A stretch of DNA of 64,000 bases. It comes from Agrobacterium sp. AGB01 (lineage in GTDB: Bacteria > Pseudomonadota > Alphaproteobacteria > Rhizobiales > Rhizobiaceae). The DNA is taken from positions 1 through 64,000 of the forward strand of contig NZ_JACVAB010000003.1 of NCBI RefSeq assembly GCF_014851585.1. The letters run 5' to 3'. The position numbers and the translations under genes are program-made. The notes under the pieces are model-generated. The model was not told the origin of the DNA and ran no database searches. It was given only the letters and a program-made list of their open reading frames with translations. Positions 54,641-62,281 of this stretch are shown one piece after another (position 1 is the stretch's first letter; every line of letters starts with the position of its first letter).

Positions 54641-56338
54641 GTGATGAGGGAGAATCTCTCAGAGATGAGCAAAGCGCAATCGAGTTGGCAACGGTCTTCC
54701 GGCGGCACCAGTGATTGTGCTGACAAGTTGACGATCTTCGATCGTCAGTTCAAACTCGTTGATGTCACGGCAACTGCGCAAGCATCCGTTTCGCGTGAAA
54801 GCGATGTGTCCCTTTGGGAGATCTATCCAGAGTTGGACAGGGCGAGTGTCTTGAACCACTTTGGTGCGACACCGGATCAACCACTCCGTCTCAGCCGTGA
54901 CCTCGGTGCTGGCGCATTTCGCGAACTTGCAATTCACGCGATCGGTGATTTTTACGGCGTCGTCCAGACCCATCGAACGGCAGATGAAACTGAACGCATG
55001 GCCCTGCTCTATCAGGCAACCCATGACCCGCTGACCGGACTGCCAAACCGCCGCCAGTTCGCGAGAGATTTATCGGCGGCACTTACCGCCATTTCGTCTG
55101 ATGGCAACAGTGTTTCACTGATGCAGCTTGACCTTGATGACTTTAAACCTGTCAACGACACACTGGGGCATCCCGCTGGCGACAAGCTGCTGCAACTGGC
55201 TGCAGACAGGATCAAGGAATGTCTTGTCGGCAAGGAATCCGCCTACCGTTTGGCAGGGGATGAGTTTGCCGTCATCACCTCCGGCCGGGACCAGCGCCAG
55301 CGTACCAGTGAATTGGGGGATGCCCTGGTTCACGCCTTCAAGCGATCCTTCACAATCGATGGAATTTCGGTATTCGTCGGCCTTAGCGTTGGCATTTCGA
55401 TTGCGCCTGGTGATGGCAGCGATCCCGAGACCCTGATGAAAGCCTCCGATATCGCGCTTTATGCAGCCAAAAAGGAAGGTCGTGGCCGCGCTAGCGCCTT
55501 TGATGTCGCGATGCTGCAAATCATCGAACAGCGCGAACTGCTGCGGAGAAGCCTTCGCATAGCCTTGGAAAAAGACCAGTTTTCCATTGAGTATCAGCCG
55601 ATTGCCGAAGGCAACAGGATATTCGGCTTTGAAGCTTTGCTGCGGTGGCAACACCCGCTGCTGGGCGAGATTCCCCCTGCCGTTTTCATTCCGATGGCAG
55701 AAACAGACGGCCTGATGAGTGAAATAGGACAATGGGTTCTGGAGAACGCTTGCCGCGAAGCCTTGAATTGGCCTGAGGACTACATCGTTGCCGTGAACCT
55801 TTCGCCAGCGGAGTTTCTGGTCAGCGGGTTGACCGACCGGATTTCACAGATACTCGATACCGTGGGCCTTGCTTCCGACCGTCTTGAACTGGAGATTACC
55901 GAGGGTGTGCTGCTGGAACGCACCGTCAACAATCTCGACACGCTCAATACTCTGAGTGTGCTCGGGATCCGAATTGCGTTGGACGATTTCGGAACACAGT
56001 ACTCGTCGTTGAGCTACCTGAAGAATTTTCCCTTCGACACCCTGAAAATCGACAAGTATTTTGTGTCCGACCTGGAAACAAATGCCAAAAGCCAAGCCAT
56101 TGTTCGATCTGTGATAGTGCTCGCCCACGATCTGGGCATGGAGGTTGCGGCGGAAGGCGTTGAAACCACCGAACAGGTTACCTGGCTGCGTGGTCTTGGA
56201 TGTGACCGTCTGCAGGGTTATGCCATCAGCAAGCCGATGCCACCATCGGCAATAAATAGTTTTATGGCCGGTTCAGTGTCACTGCCGGAAACAGTCCCCC
56301 GACGATCGATTACTCCTGACAAATATACCCGTCTGTAA
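54641..56338 (+). CDS. GGDEF-EAL protein (c-di-GMP synthesis/hydrolysis)
   Basis: 565 residues. Residues 1-125 are a variable, PAS-like sensor region (LTIFDRQFKLVDVTATAQASV, ELAIHAIGDFYGVV). GGDEF domain at about 130-290 starts HDPLTGLPNRRQF and carries AGDEF instead of GGDEF at about 204-208; this variant can be active, and no RxxD inhibitory site is seen. The EAL domain, about 310-545, keeps FEALLRWQHP, VNLSPAEF, ELEITEGVLL, ALDDFGTQYSSLSYLKNFPFDTLKID and AAEGVETTEQ, so the phosphodiesterase site appears complete. It probably degrades c-di-GMP in the cytoplasm, possibly also making it. An alternative start at 54665 has GGGAG eleven bases upstream. It is followed within 41 bases by the partner-switching genes, so shared transcription is likely. 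Confidence 0.9.
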   Translation: MMRENLSEMSKAQSSWQRSSGGTSDCADKLTIFDRQFKLVDVTATAQASVSRESDVSLWEIYPELDRASVLNHFGATPDQPLRLSRDLGAGAFRELAIHAIGDFYGVVQTHRTADETERMALLYQATHDPLTGLPNRRQFARDLSAALTAISSDGNSVSLMQLDLDDFKPVNDTLGHPAGDKLLQLAADRIKECLVGKESAYRLAGDEFAVITSGRDQRQRTSELGDALVHAFKRSFTIDGISVFVGLSVGISIAPGDGSDPETLMKASDIALYAAKKEGRGRASAFDVAMLQIIEQRELLRRSLRIALEKDQFSIEYQPIAEGNRIFGFEALLRWQHPLLGEIPPAVFIPMAETDGLMSEIGQWVLENACREALNWPEDYIVAVNLSPAEFLVSGLTDRISQILDTVGLASDRLELEITEGVLLERTVNNLDTLNTLSVLGIRIALDDFGTQYSSLSYLKNFPFDTLKIDKYFVSDLETNAKSQAIVRSVIVLAHDLGMEVAAEGVETTEQVTWLRGLGCDRLQGYAISKPMPPSAINSFMAGSVSLPETVPRRSITPDKYTRL

Positions 56339-56379
56339 GCAATATCTCGACATCTTACGTGAAGTGTTTGGAGGTGATC

Positions 56380-56853
56380 ATGACCGGACCATATGCCAGC
56401 CCCAACCCGGAAACGTTTCAGGACATGGCAGCATTGGTGCTAGACGTCAGCCTTTTCACGTCGGAGTTTCGCCTATGTGACACAATCTCCGAATATCTCG
56501 CCGACATTGTTGCCCAGTCGCACGAGGACCCGTCCCGCTACGCCAACTTCAGTTCGCTGCTTATCAACGAGATTGTGGAATTGGCTTTTCGTTCTGCGAA
56601 ACCTGTCGGCAATATTGATTTTAATCTTCTGAGGGGTGACGCATGTGTCCGCGTCCGTGTGGGCTTTATCCCGGACAGAAAGGCCCTGCTACACTGGCAA
56701 AACCCTGATCGATCGGCACGGGGAGAGGAATATCATTCCGACCACGATCTGCTGGTTCTTGCTGATGCCATCAAGGTCAATGTACAAGCTGAGACAGACG
56801 CCGACGATCGCGTAATCCTGACTGCAGATTTCATGCTGCAGGAGGGCGCATAA
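56380..56853 (+). CDS. Degenerate GHKL-like (pseudo-kinase) partner-switching protein
   Basis: 157 residues from the ATG at 56380, which has GGAGGT five bases upstream (the frame from 56359 does not). I read it as a distant relative of the slr1658/SiaB-type regulators that have a GHKL ATPase fold. The segment FSSLLINEIVELAFRSAK matches the N-box (NELIENAVKF in the downstream kinase gene) but has Leu in place of the metal-binding Asn, and there is no GxGLGL lid motif later. It would therefore lack ATPase activity and act by binding. Its stop codon overlaps the next start by one base (TAATG), pairing it with the STAS-methyltransferase. The assignment rests on short motifs only. Confidence 0.6.
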   Translation: MTGPYASPNPETFQDMAALVLDVSLFTSEFRLCDTISEYLADIVAQSHEDPSRYANFSSLLINEIVELAFRSAKPVGNIDFNLLRGDACVRVRVGFIPDRKALLHWQNPDRSARGEEYHSDHDLLVLADAIKVNVQAETDADDRVILTADFMLQEGA

Positions 56854-58025
56854 TGAGCCAGTTCTCGCCATCATTTTCCGCTGAATTCGACGATATCAAT
56901 CAGGAAATCGTGCTGAGCGGCAGGATACGTCCTTCGTCCCCTGGTGAGATGGCTGGCGTCGTTGACGTGATCAGGCGCAGTCTCGATAGCAGCGGCAATG
57001 TCATCTATCTCAACATAAAACGGGTCACACATCTGAACATGACCGCTTTTCGTTGTCTTGAGCAGATACTAACAGAGGCCTGCAAGACAAATATCCAGCG
57101 CAAAATCATCGTTGTTGCATCGAGTGTCATTGCGTGGTCCGCACCGCTTTTCCAAACGCTTGCCTCCAGCCAACCTAACCTGTCGGTCGAGATTTACGAT
57201 TCAGCCTTTTATCCCGGGCAAACCTTCGTCGAGGATGAGAGTTTCATTCCTATTCTCCGAACACAGACCAAAATGACCTGGCGACACGAACGCGAAATTC
57301 TGCCGCGGCATGGTATGCGAAATGGGCTGAGCATCGCCGACATATGCTGCGGTATCGGTGACTTCGCGACCTTGATCAAACGTCAATTCGAACCGGCACG
57401 TCTGGTTGCGCTGGATCACTCGAAAAGAAGCCTCGACTACGCCAGGCGTGTCGCCGCAGAATTCGGTCTGACCTCAATTGAATACACCTATGGAGATGCC
57501 GCTCAGATGTTGTTGGCCGACAATCAGTTTGATTTTGTCACCTGCCGCCACTCTCTGCAGATCTTTGACCGGCCGGACATCCTTCTGCGCGAGTTGTTTC
57601 GGATTTGCAAACCGGGTGGCCGAGTTTACATCACCAACGAAAAAAACTCCCATTGCCTCGGTGAACCCCATTCGGAATCGATCCGCTGGACCTATGAGCA
57701 GGTGGCGAAACTGTTCAGCCATTTCGACATGGATGTGGAAATGGGACCAAAAAGCCGCCGTCTTCTCAACGATGCCGGTTTTGACGACATCAAGGTGGAA
57801 TCCTTCATGGTAACAAATCTCGATGGGGACCCAAGAGATTTCGCCGATGTGATTGAAGCGTGGGAAGATGTTTATGCCGGACAGATGGCCGTGCGTCGGG
57901 GTGATCCTCCCGACTTCATCCGCCGGTTCCGGCAAGGGTTCAAAGATCATGTGCTCGCCGCCCTACACCCCAAGGGATATGCGGGATGGCCAATCTGGGC
58001 TGCATCAGGACGGAAACCATACTGA
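56853..58025 (+). CDS. STAS-like domain fused to a SAM-dependent methyltransferase
   Basis: 390 residues; GGAGG seven bases before the ATG. Residues 1-130 resemble the slr1659-type STAS domain at the end of this operon: VIYLNIKRVTHLNMTAFRCLEQILTEACK lines up with VIFDLTGLEFLNSSGINLLAKLTIEARK, with the phosphorylatable Ser region changed to Met-Thr. From about 155 a class I methyltransferase follows, with motif I LSIADICCGIGDFATLIKR (about 159-177), an acidic residue after LVALDHSKRS, YGDAAQMLLADNQFDFVTCRHSLQIF, and RICKPGGRVYITNEK. The methyl acceptor is unknown. The fusion suggests that methylation is the regulated output of a partner switch. Ends in TGATG overlap with the phosphatase gene. 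Confidence 0.8.
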   Translation: MSQFSPSFSAEFDDINQEIVLSGRIRPSSPGEMAGVVDVIRRSLDSSGNVIYLNIKRVTHLNMTAFRCLEQILTEACKTNIQRKIIVVASSVIAWSAPLFQTLASSQPNLSVEIYDSAFYPGQTFVEDESFIPILRTQTKMTWRHEREILPRHGMRNGLSIADICCGIGDFATLIKRQFEPARLVALDHSKRSLDYARRVAAEFGLTSIEYTYGDAAQMLLADNQFDFVTCRHSLQIFDRPDILLRELFRICKPGGRVYITNEKNSHCLGEPHSESIRWTYEQVAKLFSHFDMDVEMGPKSRRLLNDAGFDDIKVESFMVTNLDGDPRDFADVIEAWEDVYAGQMAVRRGDPPDFIRRFRQGFKDHVLAALHPKGYAGWPIWAASGRKPY

Positions 58026-60379
58026 TGCCCAAAACCTTGACCACAATCCGCCCTTGGGGCTCATTTCGGGCCAAGTTCATTATTGTCGTCGGCAGCGCTG
58101 TTCTCATTGACTTGCTGATCAGTGGTGGGTTGGCTTTATGGAATGTGCAGCGCCTGTCGCGTGACGCAACCGAAGAGGTCGGCCATGGTCTTGAGCAGGC
58201 GAGCCAGGACTATATCCGAACCTATGCCAATTCTACGGCGGCCCAGGTCTCGCTGCTTCTCGGCCAAGTCAACAATGACGTCAGCGTCCTTGCCGGCGTG
58301 TTGCAGGAACAGATAGACAATCCACAACGGCAAAAAAATATCGGCTCTGCAATTTCCGGCACGTCGCCGGCCAGCGTTCAGCTTACTTTCGACCCGGCCG
58401 GCCAGTGGGCCCAGAATGCGCCGGGTGCACCATCTGTCGTCAGCGCCTGGGGTTACCTGCTGAATGAAGACCGTTCACCGCGAGCTGATGTACAGGACGA
58501 GATTCAGACAAGCGCCGTTCTTGATCTCGTGGCACCCAGTCTTCTGAAAAACGGCTCTTCCAAACTTCAAATGTATTTTATCGGCCCAAAGGAACGGCCG
58601 ATCTTCAGGACCGCACCCTATACCGATCAGGCGCAGACTTTTGACCGGCTTTATCCCGGGCACAACACCGCCAATTTCTGGGACTTCTTTTTCCCCGGCC
58701 TCTATGAGTCCTGGCAGGGTTGGGACGCGGAGTTGAGGGCACATACCGGTCCCGATGACATCACCCGAACAGCCCCGTATACCGATGCTATAACTGGCAA
58801 GCAGATTGTCAGCTTTTTTCATCCACTTTGGAGCACTGACAGGAAAAACGTTGCCGGAACGGCTGGTGCCGACATCACCCTCGATCAGCTTGCCGAGATC
58901 GTCGAAAATGTGAAAGTTGCCGAAACCGGCTTTGGATTTTTGTCGATGTCCGATGGCAACGTCATCGCCATCAGCAAGGACGGTGAACAGACGATTGGCC
59001 TCCGTTCGGCCAACGACACCAAGGGAACCGGTGTGACCGGTCTCGAACGCTCACTGAAAGGCAGCTCGCAACCTGCCATAACGGAATTGGCCAACAATCC
59101 CGGTGAGGACATCAGGCACCTTACACTGGATCAGGACGGCGAGCCGGTGCCCTATATGGTGATCATGAAAAACCTACCAGCCAGCAACCTATGGGAGCCG
59201 GGCCATGTCCGCAAAGATGCTATGTCGCTTGGCATCGTTGTACCTGAGCGGGAAATATATGCTTCCCTTTTCGCGGCTCAATCGAAGATTTCCGACGCAA
59301 CCAACCGCATCATCATCTATCAGGTCCTCGCGATCCTCCTGTCGTTGATCATTGTGACATTGGCCGTGCTGGCAGTGTCGAAACGCATTACCGGCGGCGT
59401 CAGTGCGCTTGCAAGTGCCGCACGCCGGATCCAGACGCAGGATTATTCGGTGCGTGTGCCGGTCACCAGCCGCGACGAGGTGGGGCAGGCAAGTGAAGCG
59501 TTCAACCGAATGGCGCAGCAGATCAGTTATCACACCGAAAATCTCGAACAGCTGGTTGAGGAGCGAACCGCCGAAATCGAAGAGGCGAAAGAAGAGATTT
59601 CGGTGCTCAACGCCCAGCTAGAAAAAGAAAATCGGCGCTTGGGCACGGAACTCGCAGTTGCCGAAAGAATCCAGATGATGGTTCTGCCACTTGCCTCCGA
59701 ACTTGCTTCATCCAAGGATCTGGAGATCGCTGCCTTTATGAGCGCCGCTGACGAGGTGGGCGGTGACTACTATGACGTTCTGGAAGCGAATGGGCGGTTC
59801 AAGATTGGTATCGGTGATGTCACCGGGCACGGCCTTGAAAGTGGTGTCCTGATGCTGATGGTGCAATCTGTTGCCAGAGCGCTGCATGAAGCAGGCACGA
59901 CCGATCCGGTAAAGTTTTTGGTTGATCTGAACAGCGCACTGTTCAAGAATATCATCAGAACCCGGATCGACAAACATCTGACGCTGGCCTTCCTTGACTA
60001 TGACGGGCACGACATGCTGATTTCCGGACAGCATGAGGAGGTCATTGTCGTGCGTGCCAATGGTGCGCTGGAACGAATCGAAACCATGGACCTCGGCCTT
60101 CCAATTGGGTTGGAGTCCGACATTTCGCCTTTTGTTGGAACGCGCAAGATCAGTCTGGCAAAAGACGATATCATCGTTCTGCACACGGACGGTGTGACCG
60201 AAGCAGAAAACGTTAGCGGAGAGCTTTTCGGCATAGACCGTCTTTGCGACGAAGCGGTGAAATTACACCGGCAAAGTGCTGACCGTATCGCCGCCGGCAT
60301 CATCGCCAAGCTTATGGACTACATCGGTCCACACAAGGTTCACGACGACATCACCCTTCTCGTATTGCGGCACAGGTAA
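58025..60379 (+). CDS. Membrane-bound PP2C (SpoIIE-type) serine phosphatase with Cache and HAMP domains
   Basis: 784 residues from the ATG at 58025, which overlaps the preceding stop (TGATG); an earlier in-frame ATG at 57986 is possible. First membrane helix at about 17-40, a large periplasmic dCache-like sensor (about 45-420), second helix at about 425-448, HAMP (RITGGVSALASAARRIQTQD onward), coiled coil, and a SpoIIE/PP2C domain from about 560. Metal-binding motifs are intact: DEVGGDYYDVLEANGRF, IGIGDVTGHGLESG, VLHTDGVTEAEN and VHDDITLLVLRHR. By analogy with SiaA, RsbU and RsbP it should dephosphorylate a STAS partner in response to a periplasmic ligand. It sits in the middle of the operon between two kinase-like/STAS pairs. 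Confidence 0.93.
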   Translation: MPKTLTTIRPWGSFRAKFIIVVGSAVLIDLLISGGLALWNVQRLSRDATEEVGHGLEQASQDYIRTYANSTAAQVSLLLGQVNNDVSVLAGVLQEQIDNPQRQKNIGSAISGTSPASVQLTFDPAGQWAQNAPGAPSVVSAWGYLLNEDRSPRADVQDEIQTSAVLDLVAPSLLKNGSSKLQMYFIGPKERPIFRTAPYTDQAQTFDRLYPGHNTANFWDFFFPGLYESWQGWDAELRAHTGPDDITRTAPYTDAITGKQIVSFFHPLWSTDRKNVAGTAGADITLDQLAEIVENVKVAETGFGFLSMSDGNVIAISKDGEQTIGLRSANDTKGTGVTGLERSLKGSSQPAITELANNPGEDIRHLTLDQDGEPVPYMVIMKNLPASNLWEPGHVRKDAMSLGIVVPEREIYASLFAAQSKISDATNRIIIYQVLAILLSLIIVTLAVLAVSKRITGGVSALASAARRIQTQDYSVRVPVTSRDEVGQASEAFNRMAQQISYHTENLEQLVEERTAEIEEAKEEISVLNAQLEKENRRLGTELAVAERIQMMVLPLASELASSKDLEIAAFMSAADEVGGDYYDVLEANGRFKIGIGDVTGHGLESGVLMLMVQSVARALHEAGTTDPVKFLVDLNSALFKNIIRTRIDKHLTLAFLDYDGHDMLISGQHEEVIVVRANGALERIETMDLGLPIGLESDISPFVGTRKISLAKDDIIVLHTDGVTEAENVSGELFGIDRLCDEAVKLHRQSADRIAAGIIAKLMDYIGPHKVHDDITLLVLRHR

Positions 60380-60382
60380 GCT

Positions 60383-60943
60383 ATGTCCAGAAACGTCCTT
60401 GGGGTTTACAATCTTACCGAAGCAAGCTTCTCACAAGGGGCCCGTCTGACGCTGGTTGACGGTCCGCTTGAACTTGGTTGGCGGCACTCGGGGCTCACAT
60501 CCGATTTTATCGCCGAGGCGATGGCACTGCCTTTTTTCGGCTCACGAGCGCTGCACACGAACATTCGTCACAACATTGGATATCTGAGCAACGAACTGAT
60601 CGAAAACGCCGTAAAATTTAGGCAGCCCGGCAAGATCGTCATCGAGGCCTGTGTTGTCGATGCCACGTTTCTGATGCGGGTTCGCAATAAGATCAATGCC
60701 GAAACATCAGGTAAATTTCAGGAAATACTGATAAACATGTTATCAGTTGACCCGGGCGAACTGCTTATCCGGCAAATTGAAGCCAATGCCGTATCTGATT
60801 CCGGAGGTTCGGGATTGGGCTTGCTAACGCTTCTGGCCGATTATGACGCGCGCATGTCATGGGAGTTTGAAACTTCCAATGACGATCGCGTTAGACTGAC
60901 AACAACAGCTTCGCTTGCGTTGCCACTGACCTCCAACGGGTGA
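60383..60943 (+). CDS. slr1658/SiaB-like GHKL-fold regulator (probable STAS kinase)
   Basis: 186 residues starting three bases after the phosphatase gene. The GHKL nucleotide-binding signatures are visible: N-box YLSNELIENAVKFRQPGKIVIE (about 70-92) and lid/G-box SGGSGLGLLTLLADYDARM (about 137-155). The family (slr1658 superfamily, related to SiaB of Pseudomonas) phosphorylates or binds a small partner protein. The expected partner is the STAS protein encoded eight bases downstream, and the expected opposing enzyme is the upstream PP2C phosphatase. No membrane or DNA-binding segment is seen, so it acts in the cytoplasm. Confidence 0.83.
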   Translation: MSRNVLGVYNLTEASFSQGARLTLVDGPLELGWRHSGLTSDFIAEAMALPFFGSRALHTNIRHNIGYLSNELIENAVKFRQPGKIVIEACVVDATFLMRVRNKINAETSGKFQEILINMLSVDPGELLIRQIEANAVSDSGGSGLGLLTLLADYDARMSWEFETSNDDRVRLTTTASLALPLTSNG

Positions 60944-60950
60944 ACAGCAG

Positions 60951-61289
60951 ATGGAAATCAGAGACGAGAATTTTCGGATATGGACCGAAAGCGATTGCGT
61001 TTATTTTGATGGAGTTTTGCGGCTGGCTGGGCCGGATGCCTATGCGCCGATCTACTCTCTTGCCCTGACTGCGCTTCACGAAAATCGCGGTCGGGTGATC
61101 TTTGATCTGACCGGCCTGGAGTTCCTGAACTCATCCGGGATAAACCTTCTAGCGAAACTGACAATCGAAGCACGCAAACAATCAGAGACGCAGTTTGTGA
61201 TCAAGGGCACCTCGCAATATCCCTGGCAATCGAAATCCCTGCCAAACCTCAAAAAGCTTTACCCACAGCTTGACTTGCAGCTGGCCTGA
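60951..61289 (+). CDS. STAS-domain partner-switch protein (slr1659-like)
   Basis: 112 residues, a single STAS domain of the slr1659 superfamily. The core strand-helix RVIFDLTGLEFLNSSGINLLAKLTIEA contains the Ser-Ser pair at the start of helix 2 where anti-sigma-factor antagonists are phosphorylated. The C-terminus SQYPWQSKSLPNLKKLYPQLDL is typical of this subfamily. It is last in the operon, behind its probable kinase. Its target is not evident; the GGDEF-EAL protein and the STAS-methyltransferase pair in the same operon are candidates. Confidence 0.86.
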   Translation: MEIRDENFRIWTESDCVYFDGVLRLAGPDAYAPIYSLALTALHENRGRVIFDLTGLEFLNSSGINLLAKLTIEARKQSETQFVIKGTSQYPWQSKSLPNLKKLYPQLDLQLA

Positions 61290-61297
61290 AAAAGCAG

Positions 61298-62281
61298 TCA
61301 ATTCACAACCATCTGAAACCAGATGTCGAGAAACTTGCTGCGTTTGATCGTATCGCGAAACACCAGAAGTTCAGGCCCAAGCTCGATCCCCTGCAGACTG
61401 TCGAACGACGTAAAATCGATGGGATAGCTGAAACCGGCTTCGGCAAGAGCGGGCTTCGCGTCAACCGAGTGCAGCACTTGCAGGGCAGCGCGCGCATCAC
61501 GAAGGTTTGTTGCACCTTTTGGCATTAGCACAGTCCACGGCACCGCAAGCACGTAGTCTTGCGGTACGGCAACCGTCACACCCGCTGGCAAGGCACCATT
61601 GGCTGAGAGGGCAGACAGCGGCACATTGTACAAAACATCAATCTCACCGGCCCGCAACGCCTCCAGCAAATCGTCTGTCGTGTCGTAAATTCGCGCCTTG
61701 GCAACACCGAACGAGCGCATCAGTCGCCAATAGAGCGAAGTGCGAATGGAGTCCTGCGAAGCCAGCAGGTAGCTTACATCATCTATCCCGATATTGACGA
61801 TGCCGACACGGCGTGAGAACTGCTCGCTATTCTGTTCAAGGGCACGTACCAGCTCGATACGGGTGCGCGGCAGACGATCCGCAAAGGCGTCCTGCCTCAA
61901 CACCATCACGGCGGGGTCTGACCAAAAACCAAAAACTTCATGACGCCATTGTTCTTCGGCAACGATAACAGCCGCGCCGTTATCGGCTGCGTAACCCTCA
62001 TTGGCGACGGAGACGGCAATATCCGGCGAAGAGAACAGAGCAATGTCAAATGGCGGGTTGGCACGTTTTGCTTCGGCAGCAATCTGCGCAGAGGAAAGCC
62101 TGACGTAAGACAGCTGCGTTCCAGGCAAGCGGCTCTCGATCAGTGCAATCAAAGGCGCAATCCGTCCGTCAGATACGACACCGGCAATGCGGACCGCTCT
62201 GTCCTGTGCCTGCACGGTCATTGGTACAAGACTGCCAATCAACAACAGGCAAAACAGCGCGCTATGAACAACGTTAGACAT
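61298..62281 (-). CDS. Periplasmic substrate-binding protein linked to a TctDE-like system
   Basis: 327 residues from the ATG at 62281, chosen for GGAGG/AGGA just upstream; the longer frame from 62302 would start inside the kinase gene. Signal peptide MSNVVHSALFCLLLIGSLVPMTVQAQD. The rest is a type II periplasmic-binding fold (VRIAGVVSDGRIAPLIALIE, FDIALFSSPDIAVSVANEG, ALRAGEIDVLYNVPLSALSAN, VLAVPWTVLMPKGATN), resembling iron/carboxylate-type solute-binding proteins. It overlaps the kinase gene by eight bases and no transporter gene is adjacent, so it may serve as the ligand-binding partner of the kinase rather than of a permease. Confidence 0.8.
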   Translation of the reverse strand: MSNVVHSALFCLLLIGSLVPMTVQAQDRAVRIAGVVSDGRIAPLIALIESRLPGTQLSYVRLSSAQIAAEAKRANPPFDIALFSSPDIAVSVANEGYAADNGAAVIVAEEQWRHEVFGFWSDPAVMVLRQDAFADRLPRTRIELVRALEQNSEQFSRRVGIVNIGIDDVSYLLASQDSIRTSLYWRLMRSFGVAKARIYDTTDDLLEALRAGEIDVLYNVPLSALSANGALPAGVTVAVPQDYVLAVPWTVLMPKGATNLRDARAALQVLHSVDAKPALAEAGFSYPIDFTSFDSLQGIELGPELLVFRDTIKRSKFLDIWFQMVVN

